DNA from: an uncultured Neomegalonema sp.
GTDB lineage: Bacteria > Pseudomonadota > Alphaproteobacteria > Rhodobacterales > Rhodobacteraceae
Reading direction: 5' to 3'
NCBI GenBank assembly: GCA_938008165.1
Contig: CALLLP010000015.1
Location: 50,918-114,917, forward strand
Length of the DNA: 64,000 nucleotides
This document shows positions 18,564-28,748 of this stretch, piece after piece (within the stretch, counting starts at the first letter, position 1; the number at the start of each line of letters is the position of its first letter). Under the pieces are notes generated by a model. The model was given only the letters and a program-made list of their open reading frames with translations. It had not been told where the DNA came from and made no database searches. Both the position numbers and the translations under genes were made by a program.

Positions 18564-19159
18564 CGCAATATGGGCCGTGCCGCCGCCTTAGCATCCGGCA
18601 AGCGCAGGTAAAGCGGGCGCGGCGGACCGTCATGGGCACGCCCCCGCGCAATTCGCGCCACATCGACAGGATCGATGGGCGGAACATCTTCGGGACCGAT
18701 GACACAGGGAGCGCCATGTTTCGCGACAAAGACAGGCAGGTCGGGGGCCTCAATCGCCCCGGCCTCACCGATCGGACCATCGGCATCGAATGCCTGAACG
18801 AACAGATCGCCTCGCCGCCCGTCAAGGGCAACGATCAGGGGCCGTGGCGCATGGGGGAAAGCCAAAGCCTCCAACGTAGTCACACCGACCGACCGACACC
18901 CGCTCGCCAAAGCCAGCCCCCGCGCGAACGAGACCCCAAGACGCGCCCCGGTAAAGCCACCGGGACCGCAGGTCACGCCGATCAAATCGAGATGGGGAGC
19001 GCCGATCCCTGCATCGCTCAACACCTCAGCCACCATGGGAGCAAGGCGCTCCACATGGCCCCGAGCCATCGACTCGCGGCATAGCGCTAAGGTGCTATCC
19101 CCCGCCATAAGGGCGACAGAGCATTCGCCCAAACATGCATCGATTCCAAGAACGTACAT
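18560..19159 (-). CDS. tsaB: tRNA threonylcarbamoyladenosine biosynthesis protein TsaB
   Basis: 199 residues from ATG 19159 (MYVLGIDACLGECSVALMAG). The ASKHA fold motifs are visible: the phosphate-1-type N-terminal strand, then LDLIGVTCGPGGFTGARLG. TsaB is the inactive paralogue that stabilises TsaD in t6A37 synthesis. The frame continues upstream into the NifU gene, which argues for the internal ATG. Its stop is coupled to rimI. Confidence 0.94.
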   Translation of the reverse strand: MYVLGIDACLGECSVALMAGDSTLALCRESMARGHVERLAPMVAEVLSDAGIGAPHLDLIGVTCGPGGFTGARLGVSFARGLALASGCRSVGVTTLEALAFPHAPRPLIVALDGRRGDLFVQAFDADGPIGEAGAIEAPDLPVFVAKHGAPCVIGPEDVPPIDPVDVARIARGRAHDGPPRPLYLRLPDAKAAARPILR

Positions 19160-19173
19160 AAAACCCGTCAGGA

Positions 19174-19734
19174 TCAGGTCGGAACGGGCCGAACCTCCAG
19201 AACATCGGGGATGTAATGGCGCAGAAGGTTTTCGATCCCCATTTTCAGCGTCATCGTCGAGCTGGGACACCCGGCACAGGCACCGCGCATGGACAGATAG
19301 ACGATCCCTTCCTCGAAGCCGTGAAAGGTGATGTCGCCCCCGTCCTGTGCGACAGCGGGGCGCACGCGAGTATCGAGCAGATCCTTGATTTGCGCCACGA
19401 TCGCCCCGTGCGGGCCATCATGCTCGGCATGGCCGCTATCGGTCTGGGCGCTGTCGACCATGACCGGCTGACCGGAGGTGAAATGCTCCATGACCGCGCC
19501 CAGAATCGCGGGCTTGATATGCGCCCAATCCGCTTCGCCCTTGGCAACGGAAATAAAATCGGGGCCGAGAAACACGCCCTCCACCCCTTCGACGGCAAAG
19601 ATGCGCTGGGCGAGCGGCGAGGGCGCGGCATCCTCGACATTGGTAAAATCTGCGGTTCCGCTGGCCATGACCGTCCGGCCCGGCAGGAACTTCAGGGTTG
19701 ACGGGTTTGGCGTCGCTTCCGTCTGGATGAACAT
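19174..19734 (-). CDS. NifU-family Fe-S scaffold/carrier protein (Nfu type)
   Basis: 186 residues. The N-terminal Nfu domain (MFIQTEATPNPSTLKFLPGR) is followed by a C-terminal NifU domain with the cluster-binding motif GACAGC (C153, C156). This two-domain form delivers Fe-S clusters to apo-enzymes and resembles mitochondrial Nfu1. An Irr-type palindrome lies 38 bases upstream, so iron-dependent control is likely. tsaB follows 14 bases after the stop and may be cotranscribed. Confidence 0.94.
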   Translation of the reverse strand: MFIQTEATPNPSTLKFLPGRTVMASGTADFTNVEDAAPSPLAQRIFAVEGVEGVFLGPDFISVAKGEADWAHIKPAILGAVMEHFTSGQPVMVDSAQTDSGHAEHDGPHGAIVAQIKDLLDTRVRPAVAQDGGDITFHGFEEGIVYLSMRGACAGCPSSTMTLKMGIENLLRHYIPDVLEVRPVPT

Positions 19735-19771
19735 CGTGCGAATTCCTCATGCGAGCAGGAACGCTCATGTT

Positions 19772-19788
19772 TTTAGAATTGTTCTAAA
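19772..19788. promoter_or_regulatory. Probable Irr box (iron control element) in front of the NifU gene
   Basis: A perfect palindrome TTTAGAA-TTG-TTCTAAA, with 7-base arms and a 3-base spacer. From memory, this form fits the iron control element bound by Irr in alphaproteobacteria. It lies 38 bases upstream of the NifU start. Irr represses many iron-using genes when iron is scarce, and an Fe-S carrier is a sensible target. Only this one copy was seen in the window. Confidence 0.75.
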
Positions 19789-19823
19789 TATGCCCCCGAC
19801 GACGCCTTCAATCAAGTATCGGT

Positions 19824-20222
19824 TTATTCGCGAAGGGCTTCGATCACGACAAAAGCCTGCGCATAGGGGTCGTCATCGGTCATCGTCAGGTGAATATGGG
19901 CAGTATAGCCCTCCGGGATCATGCGATCGAGCCTTTGCCGTGCTCCGCCCTCCAGATGCAGGGTCGGTTGACCGCTCGGCAGGTTGACGACCCCCATCTC
20001 GCGCCATGCCACACCCATTCGCAAGCCGGTTCCCAGCGCTTTCGAACAGGCTTCCTTGGCCGCCCAGCGCTTTGCATAGCTGGCCGCGCGATGTGGTTTG
20101 CGGTCGGATCGCGTGCGCTCCGTCTCGGTAAAGACGCGATGGGTGAAGCGCTCGCCATGGCGCTCAAGCGTTCCGGCAATGCGGCGGATATCGGCGAGAT
20201 CGGCCCCGATCCCGATGATCAC
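19824..20222 (-). CDS. acpS: Holo-[acyl-carrier-protein] synthase
   Basis: 132 residues beginning [20 protein letters not shown], with the magnesium ligands Asp8 and the Glu in [16 protein letters not shown]. AcpS transfers 4'-phosphopantetheine from CoA to acyl carrier protein. Full family length. The start overlaps the pdxJ stop (ATGA), the usual pdxJ-acpS pairing. The lepB-rnc genes that often follow are not present; a NifU gene stands there instead. Confidence 0.95.
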   Translation of the reverse strand: MIIGIGADLADIRRIAGTLERHGERFTHRVFTETERTRSDRKPHRAASYAKRWAAKEACSKALGTGLRMGVAWREMGVVNLPSGQPTLHLEGGARQRLDRMIPEGYTAHIHLTMTDDDPYAQAFVVIEALRE

Positions 20223-20977
20223 GCCGCCGCCCTCCCCTCGGCATATCCTTCATCGATAGCGGTTCGCATCCGGCGAATCGCTTCCTCCAGTCCGATGAAG
20301 ACCGATTCGCCGATCAGGAAATGACCGATATTCAGCTCCGCAATATCCGGGATCGCCGACACCATGCGGGCGGTATCGAAATCAAGTCCATGGCCAAGAT
20401 GGACTTCCAGCCCCGCCGCCGTGGCGACGCGCACCCCTTCGGCCAGACGCTCGAACTCATATGCCCGCCGCTCGACATTACCCGCATTATGAGCCTCGGC
20501 GAAGGTGCCGGTATGCAATTCGATCACCGGCGCCCCGATGCGAGCGCTGGCCTCGATCTGTTGCGGGTCCGCTTCGATGAACAGCGAAACACGGCACCCG
20601 GCCTCGCGTAGCGGAGTGATGAACTCCGCGAGTCGCCGCTCGTCCTGCACGACGCCAAGCCCGCCCTCCGTCGTGCGCTCCTCGCGCTTTTCGGGCACGA
20701 GACAGGCAGCATGGGGTTTATGGCGCAATGCAATGCCCTGCATTTCCAGCGTCGCCGCCATCTCGAAATTGAGCGGCACCGTCAGCGCCGCCATCAGCCC
20801 ATCGATATCCGCATCGCCGATATGGCGGCGATCTTCGCGCAGATGGGCGGTGATTCCATCCGCTCCCGCCTGCTCAGACAAAAGGGCCGCACGCACGGGA
20901 TCGGGCGTTCCACCGCCGCGCGCGTTGCGAATGGTGGCAACATGGTCGATATTCACGCCAAGACGCGGGCCGCTCAT
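20219..20977 (-). CDS. pdxJ: Pyridoxine 5'-phosphate synthase
   Basis: 252 residues beginning [20 protein letters not shown], with the conserved [29 protein letters not shown] and [12 protein letters not shown] segments. PdxJ condenses 3-amino-2-oxopropyl phosphate with deoxyxylulose 5-phosphate in de novo vitamin B6 synthesis. The sequence is complete. It is coupled to acpS downstream; the 185 bases upstream hold no gene and presumably the promoter. Confidence 0.96.
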   Translation of the reverse strand: MSGPRLGVNIDHVATIRNARGGGTPDPVRAALLSEQAGADGITAHLREDRRHIGDADIDGLMAALTVPLNFEMAATLEMQGIALRHKPHAACLVPEKREERTTEGGLGVVQDERRLAEFITPLREAGCRVSLFIEADPQQIEASARIGAPVIELHTGTFAEAHNAGNVERRAYEFERLAEGVRVATAAGLEVHLGHGLDFDTARMVSAIPDIAELNIGHFLIGESVFIGLEEAIRRMRTAIDEGYAEGRAAA

Positions 20978-21162
20978 GGTTCATCCCTTCCTACCGATTG
21001 CGCTGAATCATATAGGGCGCAGTGCGGCGATGGTCAGGGGGGTCCGCGCGAAACCTGTTCAGGCGTCATCCTAGATGACCGGCGCTCAAGGGTGAGCCAA
21101 AGAGTGTCGGGAAAGGCGTCTGTCTTGGCGCAAGTCCTGATCCGACTTGATCGACGGTCGCG

Positions 21163-21834
21163 CTAATGCCCCGATTCGACCGCGCGACTCTTGGTCGTTC
21201 GCTCCATCCGCTTTTTCGCCAGCTTTTCGGCTCGCCGCTTCTGATAGGCGGCAATGGTCGGGCGCACGATATAGAATGTCGCGATGGCGACGGGTGCCCC
21301 GCAGATAAAGCCTCCGATGGCATAGGGCAGCATCACCTGATCGCCGAATTCGTTCAATTGCCGGGCCGCCGTCGTCCACGAAACCGTTCCCGGCTCCGCA
21401 AGGCCCAGCGCACTGCGCGTACCGTCATAGAGCAATTGCCAGATCTGCTTAAAAGCGGCCATCACCCCTTCGCCATCGACGTGATCTTCGCTCTGCACCC
21501 GGCCCAGCAATAGCGACCCGACCGACATTGACCCGGCGGCAATGAACGGAAAGCTGATCGGGTTTCCGACCGCCGTTCCGAACAGGGCGCTGATGATATT
21601 CACGCGCACCAGCTTGGCAATCAACGCGGCGGCGACGAAGTGCAATCCGAAAAGCGGCGTAAAGGATACGAAAGCCCCGATCGCGCAGCCGATGGCGATA
21701 TTCGTCGGGGTATCATTGATGCGCTCGACCCGGTGGCGCATGTAGCGCCATCCCCGTGCAAACCCCTTGTCCGGCCAGAGAAAGGCTTGAAGCCTCCGCA
21801 GGAATGACGGCTGCTTCCTGCGCTTGAAAATCAT
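21163..21834 (-). CDS. DUF2062 membrane protein
   Basis: 223 residues with the DUF2062 signature: PTNIAIGCAIGAFVSFTPLF, GLHFVAAALIAKLVRVN and AVGNPISFPFIAAGSMSVGS. There are about three to four transmembrane segments, the last at VMLPYAIGGFICGAPVAIATFY, and a basic C-terminal tail. The family is widespread in alphaproteobacteria but has no settled function. It lies between pyrE and pdxJ on the same strand, probably in the rsh-to-acpS transcription group. Confidence 0.87.
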   Translation of the reverse strand: MIFKRRKQPSFLRRLQAFLWPDKGFARGWRYMRHRVERINDTPTNIAIGCAIGAFVSFTPLFGLHFVAAALIAKLVRVNIISALFGTAVGNPISFPFIAAGSMSVGSLLLGRVQSEDHVDGEGVMAAFKQIWQLLYDGTRSALGLAEPGTVSWTTAARQLNEFGDQVMLPYAIGGFICGAPVAIATFYIVRPTIAAYQKRRAEKLAKKRMERTTKSRAVESGH

Positions 21835-21874
21835 GCGGGTCTCCGCTTTCGGCGCTCAAGCACCGCAACGATCA

Positions 21875-22477
21875 TCACGTCCGAAGACCCCGGCTACCCG
21901 GTTTGATAGCGGGTATGGCGGCAAGGCTTTCAGGTATCTCATCCGGAGCATAAACCGGAATGGTTAACGATACGAGAGCCGTCAAGGTCACACCGATATC
22001 CGCCGTCCCCCCACTGCGATCGACCAAGGCCGCGCCGCCGATTACCGTGCCGCCCGCCCCCTCGATCGCCGCAATACATTCACGCGAGGACAGGCCCGTC
22101 GTCACCACATCCTCGACCATCAGGCACCGCGCCCCAGCCGGAATATCAAAACCGCGCCGGAAGACGAAAGACCCCTCCACCCGCTCGGCAAAGACCGAAG
22201 GCAGGCTGAGTTGCCGCGCAACCTCGTACCCGACGATCACGCCGCCCATGGCCGGAGACACACATAAATCAAAAGCCTCCTCGCCATGGGCCACGCGCAG
22301 CTTATCCGCCAGCGCAGCGCAGAGCCGACCGGCCCGCTCCGGATTCATCATCACCCGTGCGCATTGCAGATAGGCAGGACTGTGCTTGCCCGATGACAGA
22401 ATGAAATGCCCTTCCAACAGAGCGTCAGCGGCCCGGAAATCGGCGAGGACTTCGGCATCATGGTCATCAACGGTCAT
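21875..22477 (-). CDS. pyrE: Orotate phosphoribosyltransferase
   Basis: 200 residues with the phosphoribosyltransferase PRPP-binding motif CLMVEDVVTTGLSS and the N-terminal substrate segment LEGHFILSSGKHSPAYLQCA. This long alphaproteobacterial form converts orotate and PRPP to OMP in pyrimidine synthesis. Length and motifs are complete. It follows rsh by 39 bases on the same strand. Confidence 0.95.
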   Translation of the reverse strand: MTVDDHDAEVLADFRAADALLEGHFILSSGKHSPAYLQCARVMMNPERAGRLCAALADKLRVAHGEEAFDLCVSPAMGGVIVGYEVARQLSLPSVFAERVEGSFVFRRGFDIPAGARCLMVEDVVTTGLSSRECIAAIEGAGGTVIGGAALVDRSGGTADIGVTLTALVSLTIPVYAPDEIPESLAAIPAIKPGSRGLRT

Positions 22478-22516
22478 GGAAGGCCCTCTTACAGAATCTC
22501 AGGGCCAGACATGGGG

Positions 22517-24745
22517 TCACGGTGTCTCCGCGTCAACGCCGGATATTCGGTCAACCTTGTCGACACGCTGTTGTGCATCGAGCGCGCGGAGGATTTTGTG
22601 CAAATGTCGCGCATCGCGCACCTCCAGATCGATCACGACATTATAGTAACTCGGCTTGCGCTCGACGATCCGCAGGTTCTCGATATTCGCGCCCAAGGCC
22701 CCGACGCCGGTACAAACAGACCCCAGCGCGCCCGGCTCATTGGCCAGCGTGAGGGCTGCGCGGGTGCGATAACGGGCCACGGCATCGGCGCCCTCGCCCC
22801 AGAACATGTCGAGCCATTCCTGCTCGCCGCCCTCCGACTCATCATCGGCAAGGTGATTACAATCGATCCGATGGACCGTCACGCCATCCTTGCCACTTTC
22901 AACGATACCGATGATTCGCTCGAAGGGAATCGGCATACAGACCGGGCAGAAATGATGCACGGGGCTGCGTTGTGCGCCGCGCAGGAAGACCGCCGGTTCC
23001 TCGCGGGCCGCGATCTCGGCGCTCGCATCGCGATCGGGGTTGACCGCCTTGAGCACATGATCGGGATGCAATTCAGAGGCGGCAACGGCGACAAACAGCG
23101 CCGTGGCATTAGGCAGATCAAGCACGCTGATCGCCCGCGCCAGATCGTCCTCACCAAGATCATAGCCCGCGCGGGTGAAGGCACGGTCCAGAAGCTGTCG
23201 CCCAAAGCGCACGCGCTCGGTCCGCTCGACTTCGCGCAGGGCACGGCGAATCGCCGATTTCGCGCGGCCCGTCGTGACCATATCTTCCCAATCGGGGCTG
23301 GGTTGCTGCCCATCCGAACGCAGGATCTCGACATTCTGGCCGTTTCTCAGCTCTTTCCAGAACGGAGCCTGATGTCCATCAACCCGCGCCCCGACACAGG
23401 AATTGCCCAGATTCGTATGAATCGCATAGGCGAAATCCAATGCCGTCGCCCCGCGCGGCAAGCGGCGCACATCGCCCGTCGGTGTGAAGCAAAAGACCTG
23501 ATCGTGGTACATCTCCAGTTTGACATGTTCCAGAAACTCGTCAGGCCGCGCCCCCTGCTCCAACCGCTCCAGCACATCTTTCAGCCACAGGGTCGGACCG
23601 ACGGCATAGGGGTTCTCGGCCCGCACCCCGTCGCGATAGCTCCAATGGGCCGCCACGCCGCGTTCGGCATGTTCATGCATGGCAACGGTGCGAATTTGCA
23701 CCTCGACGCGCCAGCCATTCGGGCCAATCACCGTCGTATGAACCGAGCGATAGCCATTCGTTTTAGGCTGTGAGATGTAATCCTTGAACCGCCCCGGCAC
23801 GAGGGGCCATTTGCGATGCACCGCCCCAAGGGAGAGATAGCAATCATCTTCGGAATTCACGACGATCCGAAAAGCCACGATATCGGCCAGACTTTCGAAA
23901 CCGACCTTGTCTTCCTGCAATTTACGCCAGATCGAATAGGGGCGTTTCTGGCGGCTGGAAACCCGCGCGACGATGCCCATGGCGGCGAGGGTCATCTCGA
24001 TATCGCGCTCCACCTCATCGACGACCATGGTGCCATGCTTGCGGCGCAGCTTTACAAAGCGGCGCAACACCGACATTCGAGCGCCCGGATTCAGAACGCG
24101 AACGGCCAGATCTTCCAGCTCCTCGCGCATTTCCTGCATGCCCATACGCCCGGCAAGCGGGGCGTAGACCTCCATCGTTTCGGCGGCGATGCGATCCTGT
24201 TTTTCGGCTTTTAGCCCCCCGATGGTGCGCATATTGTGCAGCCGATCGGCCAGCTTGACCAGCAGAACGCGGGCGTCGCGGGCAACGGCGAGGATCAGCT
24301 TGCGGAAATTCTCGGCCTGCGCCTCTTCGCGGGTATTGACGACCGCGTCGCGCTCCTCGATTTCGCTGAGTTTGGTGACACCGGCGACGAGACCGGCGAT
24401 TTCCTCGCCGAACATCTCCTCGATATCGCCGCGCGTATAGCCGGTATCCTCGACCACATCATGCAACAGGGCCGTCACGATGCTCGCATCGTCGAGCCGA
24501 AGATCGGCGAGCAGGTTTGCCACGGCGATAGGATGGGTGAAATATGGCTCACCCGATTTGCGATCCTGAAAACCATGGGCACGCGCACCCAGTTTGAAGG
24601 CGCGTTCAATCAGCCCGATATCGCTTTCGGGATTATACCCAAGAATACGGGTCTTGAGAATTTCGTATTCATTCGTCAAAGCCCGCGCCGCCGGTAGCGG
24701 CGCGTCAATTTCCGGCCGGGTCTCCCCCGCCGACGCGCCCATCAA
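22517..24745 (-). CDS. Bifunctional (p)ppGpp synthetase/hydrolase Rsh
   Basis: 742 residues. The HD hydrolase domain carries H71 and H95-D96 in [15 protein letters not shown]. The synthetase domain follows, with [20 protein letters not shown] and [21 protein letters not shown] domain ([20 protein letters not shown]), a zinc-finger/CC region ([16 protein letters not shown]) and a C-terminal ACT domain complete the protein. Alphaproteobacteria usually have a single such protein. Both active sites look intact, so it should make and degrade the alarmone. It overlaps rpoZ by 4 bases, the usual rpoZ-spoT arrangement. Confidence 0.96.
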   Translation of the reverse strand: MMGASAGETRPEIDAPLPAARALTNEYEILKTRILGYNPESDIGLIERAFKLGARAHGFQDRKSGEPYFTHPIAVANLLADLRLDDASIVTALLHDVVEDTGYTRGDIEEMFGEEIAGLVAGVTKLSEIEERDAVVNTREEAQAENFRKLILAVARDARVLLVKLADRLHNMRTIGGLKAEKQDRIAAETMEVYAPLAGRMGMQEMREELEDLAVRVLNPGARMSVLRRFVKLRRKHGTMVVDEVERDIEMTLAAMGIVARVSSRQKRPYSIWRKLQEDKVGFESLADIVAFRIVVNSEDDCYLSLGAVHRKWPLVPGRFKDYISQPKTNGYRSVHTTVIGPNGWRVEVQIRTVAMHEHAERGVAAHWSYRDGVRAENPYAVGPTLWLKDVLERLEQGARPDEFLEHVKLEMYHDQVFCFTPTGDVRRLPRGATALDFAYAIHTNLGNSCVGARVDGHQAPFWKELRNGQNVEILRSDGQQPSPDWEDMVTTGRAKSAIRRALREVERTERVRFGRQLLDRAFTRAGYDLGEDDLARAISVLDLPNATALFVAVAASELHPDHVLKAVNPDRDASAEIAAREEPAVFLRGAQRSPVHHFCPVCMPIPFERIIGIVESGKDGVTVHRIDCNHLADDESEGGEQEWLDMFWGEGADAVARYRTRAALTLANEPGALGSVCTGVGALGANIENLRIVERKPSYYNVVIDLEVRDARHLHKILRALDAQQRVDKVDRISGVDAETP

Positions 24746-25089
24746 CCTGACGTGCTCTCCGCCTGAAGGGCACGGATCAGATCGGCCTCGGACATATCGT
24801 CATCCGGGGCATCCTGTTCACCCATCAATGCGGCCATATTGTCTTCGACGGGTTCGTCGACCTCGACATGCTTTTGCAAGAATGCGATCGCATCTTCACG
24901 CAGCTCATCCGCCGTGATTGCGGTCTCGGCGATCTCGCGCAGGGCAACGACAGGAAATTTGTCATCATCCCGATCGACCATCATCGACCCGCCGGTCGTG
25001 ATCATGCGCGCCCGATGGCTCGCAAGGAGAACGACTTCGAATCGGTTCGGTATCTTGTCGACGCAATCTTCGACTGTTACGCGCGCCAT
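24742..25089 (-). CDS. rpoZ: RNA polymerase omega subunit
   Basis: 115 residues from ATG 25089 ([20 protein letters not shown]), with the conserved [14 protein letters not shown] segment. Omega helps assemble core RNA polymerase and forms part of the ppGpp site, which fits cotranscription with rsh. The acidic C-terminal extension is usual in Rhodobacterales. The start four codons further upstream is less likely. Confidence 0.96.
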   Translation of the reverse strand: MARVTVEDCVDKIPNRFEVVLLASHRARMITTGGSMMVDRDDDKFPVVALREIAETAITADELREDAIAFLQKHVEVDEPVEDNMAALMGEQDAPDDDMSEADLIRALQAESTSG

Positions 25090-25135
25090 AAATCGCTCCA
25101 CCAGTGTGAAAAAGGGAGTTCGTTTCTACAATGAA

Positions 25136-25162
25136 AGGACGCCGACAATCAAGCGGCGTCCT
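25136..25162. terminator. Bidirectional-looking terminator between petC and rpoZ
   Basis: A perfect 9-bp stem AGGACGCCG (25136-25144) with CGGCGTCCT (25154-25162). Read on the minus strand it ends the pet operon, with a weak tail TTTCATTG. The plus-strand tail (TTTTCTTTTTG) is stronger, although no plus-strand gene precedes it. Confidence 0.8.
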
Positions 25163-25196
25163 TTTCTTTTTGTCGCTCAATCACGCGGTGTAGGGG

Positions 25197-25937
25197 CTAC
25201 GCGTGATCTTCGGGATGCTTGACCTTCGCCCAAACCTTGCGGTTGGTGAACCAGACGAGGGTGGCGAACAGGATCAAGAAGCTGATCGACCAGACCCCCG
25301 CCTGCTTGCGCTCGACCATTTTCGGCTCCGCCGCCCACATCAGGAACGCGGATAGGTCATTGGCATATTGCTCAAGCGTTTCGGGGGTGCCGTCGGCATA
25401 TTCGACATCCTCTTCATAGATCGGCTGTGCCATGCCGAAATACCCGCCATACGCCTTGTTTTCATACAGGAAGGCGCCACCGACTTCCTTTTCTTCACCC
25501 GTATAGCCCAGCATGATGCTGTAGATATAGAGCGGCCCTCCGGCGCGGGCCTTTGCCAGCAGGGACATATCCGGCGGGTTGCCCGATGCAAGCGGGGTCG
25601 GGAAGTAATCGAACGGCTTCGCCGGGCGGGTGTCGCCCGGATCGCCTTCTTCATCCGGCACTTCGAAATTCGCGGCGATGGCCTTGACCTCGGCATCGCT
25701 GAAGCCGGGACCGTTTTTATCGCCAAGGGTTCGGAAGGGAACGTGCTTCATCCCGTGGCATGCTGCACAGACCTGTTCGTAGATCTGATAACCACGCTGC
25801 AATTCGCCTTGGTCATACGCACCGAACATCCCGTCGAATGAGAAGTCGTGGTCTTTGAGATACCCCTTCCCTGCCGCGAGGGCAGGAGAGGAGGCAAGCA
25901 GGGCGGCGGTCAGGACCGATGCAATAATCCGTTTCAT
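25197..25937 (-). CDS. petC: Cytochrome c1 of the bc1 complex
   Basis: 246 residues from ATG 25937. A signal peptide (MKRIIASVLTAALLASSPAL, cleavage after ALA) precedes the heme-binding motif CAACH (C57, C60, H61). The axial Met region is GGYFGMAQPIYEEDVE, and the C-terminal anchor helix is VWSISFLILFATLVWF. The heme c subunit passes electrons from the Rieske protein to soluble cytochromes. It is the last gene of petABC, 10 bases after petB. The frame upstream of 25937 runs into petB and is not used. Confidence 0.97.
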   Translation of the reverse strand: MKRIIASVLTAALLASSPALAAGKGYLKDHDFSFDGMFGAYDQGELQRGYQIYEQVCAACHGMKHVPFRTLGDKNGPGFSDAEVKAIAANFEVPDEEGDPGDTRPAKPFDYFPTPLASGNPPDMSLLAKARAGGPLYIYSIMLGYTGEEKEVGGAFLYENKAYGGYFGMAQPIYEEDVEYADGTPETLEQYANDLSAFLMWAAEPKMVERKQAGVWSISFLILFATLVWFTNRKVWAKVKHPEDHA

Positions 25938-25947
25938 ATCGGTCCCC

Positions 25948-27279
25948 TTATTCCGCTGGCTGTGCGGCGGCAGTGCCCGAAGGCCCGCGATCCGCGTCAT
26001 CTTTATCGGCATATTTCTCGTTGAACGCCTGTTCGATCGTCTCCGGGCGCGGCAACGGCTTCTCGATCAGACCCACCACCGGCAGGACGATCAGGAAGTG
26101 AGCGAACCAGTAGATCGTGCCCAGCAACGAGACGAGCGGCACAATGCCCTCGGCAGGCATCCCCCCCGCCCACATCAGGACGAAGAAGTCGATTACGAGA
26201 ACGAGGAACCACCAGCGATAGATCGGACGATACGTCGTCGAGCGCACGTTGGAAGTATCGAGCCATGGCGCAAAGGCGAGGATTGCAATCGCCCCGAACA
26301 TCGCCAGAACCCCGCCCAGCTTCGCCGGAATGATCCAGAAGATGTCGAAGGTGATCGCGCGCAGGATCGCGTAGAACGGCAGGAAGTACCATTCGGGCAC
26401 GATATGCGCAGGCGTCGCCAACGGATTCGCCTCGATGTAGTTATCCGGGTGGCCCAGATAGTTTGGCGCGAAATAGACGAAGAAGGCGAAGGCGATCAGG
26501 AAGATCAAAATCGCGAACAGGTCTTTCGTGATGTAGAACGGCGCGAAGGGCACCGTGTCTTTCTTCACCGTCTCGATCGACTGCTTGCGGACCTCGACCC
26601 CGGTGGGGTTCGTGTTGCCGACATGATGCAGCGCCCAGATATGCAGCACGGTCAGGCCCGCGATGACGAAGGGCAGCAGATAATGCAGCGAGAACATACG
26701 GTTCAGCGTGGCTTCCCCGACAAAGGGACCGCCCCAGAGCCAGACTTTCAGGCTCTCACCGACCAGCGGGATCGCGCCGAACAGCGATGTGATGACTTTC
26801 GCACCCCAAAAGCTCATCTGGCCCCATGGCAGAACATAGCCCATGAAGGCCGTCGCCATCATGACGACGTAGATCAAGACGCCGATGATCCACAGAATCT
26901 CGCGTGGCGCCTTGTAGGAGCCATAATAGAGACCCCGGAAAATATGGCAGTATACCGCGATGAAGAAGAAGGACGCACCGTTCGCATGGGCGTATCGCAG
27001 TAGCCAGCCATAGTTCACGTCGCGCATGATCTGCTCGACCGAGGCGAAGGAGCTGTATTCGCCGACCCGGTAATGCATGGCCAAGGCGATGCCCGTGACG
27101 ATCTGAATCACGAGGAACAGCACGAGGATGCCGCCGAAGACATAGGCCCAGTTCAGGTTTTTCGGAGTCGGAAACTTGTTGAGGTGATCCATCATTCCCA
27201 TGATCGGAAGACGGTCATTGATCCACTTTGCTGTGGTTCCCTCTTTGGGTTCGTAATGCTCCTGGGGGATCGTTCCCAT
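25948..27279 (-). CDS. petB: Cytochrome b of the bc1 complex
   Basis: 443 residues, the bacterial full-length form fusing b6 and subunit IV regions. About eight transmembrane helices carry the four heme histidines, for example in [20 protein letters not shown] and [20 protein letters not shown]. The quinol-oxidation-site motif [15 protein letters not shown] is intact. It catalyses the Q-cycle branch across the inner membrane. It lies 11 bases after petA and 10 bases before petC. Confidence 0.97.
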   Translation of the reverse strand: MGTIPQEHYEPKEGTTAKWINDRLPIMGMMDHLNKFPTPKNLNWAYVFGGILVLFLVIQIVTGIALAMHYRVGEYSSFASVEQIMRDVNYGWLLRYAHANGASFFFIAVYCHIFRGLYYGSYKAPREILWIIGVLIYVVMMATAFMGYVLPWGQMSFWGAKVITSLFGAIPLVGESLKVWLWGGPFVGEATLNRMFSLHYLLPFVIAGLTVLHIWALHHVGNTNPTGVEVRKQSIETVKKDTVPFAPFYITKDLFAILIFLIAFAFFVYFAPNYLGHPDNYIEANPLATPAHIVPEWYFLPFYAILRAITFDIFWIIPAKLGGVLAMFGAIAILAFAPWLDTSNVRSTTYRPIYRWWFLVLVIDFFVLMWAGGMPAEGIVPLVSLLGTIYWFAHFLIVLPVVGLIEKPLPRPETIEQAFNEKYADKDDADRGPSGTAAAQPAE

Positions 27280-27290
27280 GGTGTGATCTC

Positions 27291-27863
27291 CTATCCGAGC
27301 TTGAGAATATCGCCATCGAGCGAGGCGACGGGAATGGGCAGGTTTTCAGGGGCCGGTCCCTGACGGATGCGGCCCAGATTGTCGTAATGCGAGCCATGGC
27401 ACGGGCAGAACCAGCCATTGAAATCACCCGCACCATCGCCAAGCGGCACACAGCCGAGATGGGTGCAGACCCCGGAAAGGACGATGATGTCGCTGTCCTT
27501 GTCGACGAGCCGCTCTTCCACGGTCGCTTGGGCGCCGGGATGATTCGGGTTGCGGGCATCGGCATCGGGCAGACCGCCCACATCTTCCGCCGCAGCGGTT
27601 GCGAGGTCTTCCTCGGTCATGCGGCGGATGAAGACGGGCGCTTTCAGGAACGAGACTTTCATCTCCTGCCCCGGCTCCAACGCGCTGATATCAACCTCCA
27701 TCGACGAAAGGGCCAAAACGGAGGCGCTCGCATTCATCTGATCGATCAGCGGCCAAACCGCCGAGGCGACACCGACAGCGGCGGTCGCTCCGGTCGCGAG
27801 GAAAAGTATGTCGCGGCGGTCCTCATCCGCAACATGGCCGTGTTTGTCATCCGCATGGGCCAA
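27291..27863 (-). CDS. petA: Rieske iron-sulfur protein of the bc1 complex
   Basis: 190 residues from TTG 27863, which has GGAGAA 8 bases upstream; no in-frame ATG fits. A Tat-type N-terminus ([19 protein letters not shown]) anchors the protein. The 2Fe-2S ligands are C133 and H135 in CTHLGC, and C153 and H156 in CPCHGSH; the disulfide cysteines C138 and C155 are also present. The TTG start matches the family start (SHADD-like in relatives, AHADD here). It is the first gene of petABC. Confidence 0.96.
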   Translation of the reverse strand: MAHADDKHGHVADEDRRDILFLATGATAAVGVASAVWPLIDQMNASASVLALSSMEVDISALEPGQEMKVSFLKAPVFIRRMTEEDLATAAAEDVGGLPDADARNPNHPGAQATVEERLVDKDSDIIVLSGVCTHLGCVPLGDGAGDFNGWFCPCHGSHYDNLGRIRQGPAPENLPIPVASLDGDILKLG

Positions 27864-28034
27864 GATTGTTCTCCATCGAAATCCGCGCAAAATCACGCAC
27901 GGGACAGCCCCATGCGACGCAATTGCGCCTTACTTATTCCCGACAAACTGAATCGTCCAGCGAAACCGCCGCGACATTTGGCACGTTACACCGCTTGACC
28001 GAAGGGCGCGCTAGGCGTTATCACCCGCCCGCGT

Positions 28035-28109
28035 TGGGGCGTCGCCAAGTGGTAAGGCAGCGGCTTTTGGTGCCGCCATTCGCAGGTTCGAATCCTGCCG
28101 CCCCAGCCA
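28035..28109 (+). tRNA. tRNA-Gln (anticodon TTG)
   Basis: Cloverleaf read directly: acceptor TGGGGCG/CGCCCCA, D arm GCC/GGC with AAGTGGTAA, anticodon arm GCGGC/GCCGC with loop TTTTGGT (anticodon TTG at 28067-28069), T arm GCAGG/CCTGC with TTCGAAT, discriminator G and an encoded CCA (28107-28109). Confidence 0.97.
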
Positions 28110-28748
28110 ATATCCATCCAGACCGTACTATCGATACGCGCCATCCGGCCCCCATGTGCCGGGGGCGTGTAACGGGGCGTATGATCGCCCGGCCGAAAGC
28201 GGGGTCACACGGGGATCATTTCAACATCGATCTGTTACGCAAGATGATCTTTTTTCAGCCAAAATGGTACGGGGCATCACAGGCAGGGCGCCGTTCACAC
28301 CGCCGGTTTTGCCGGTGGTCGTGACAGGTAAGCCACGCGGCAAAACAACAAGGCCACCATGGACGAGAGGGCGATGAATGGCCCTGTTTCGGGGCCATCT
28401 TGCACCGGGGATAAGGGCCGTCGGCTTTTGATCCGCGATCAAGTGCCGGTCCGGGCCTTGATCCTGATCGGGACGATTCTCTGTGGCGTCTCTTACGGTA
28501 TCAAACCCGCCGTGCCGCTCTGGGATATCATCGCCTGCGGCGTTATTCCGGGCGCGACCCGCCTGTGCGCGGGAGGCGGCTTGGCCTCGACCGGGGCACG
28601 ACCCTCTTTCGCCGAAGAAAATCGCGGGCTTGATCGGATTCGCCCCGATGGATTCGGGCGCAAGAGAGCGGCGACATCGGGCGAATCAGGGCGCTTTGCA
28701 CCGGCACATCATGCCGAATCTCTGCGGTCAGCCTTCAAAGCCACCGGC
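28110..28748. other. Intergenic stretch with a possible decayed EamA-type transporter remnant
   Basis: About 640 bases between tRNA-Gln and the end of guaA without a convincing intact gene. On the plus strand, 28453-28520 reads ALILIGTILCGVSYGIKPAV, which looks like the first helix of an EamA/DMT transporter. In another frame, 28612-28655 reads SPKKIAGLIGFAP, like the end of the first EamA domain. The region between them is far too short, so this would be a remnant with deletions and a frameshift. Small GC-rich hairpins occur near 28147-28165 and 28376-28397. I see no RNA family I recognise. Confidence 0.35.

Noticed and set aside
23816..24745. Plus-strand open frames opposite rsh
   Set aside because: Shadows of an unmistakable full-length Rsh protein.
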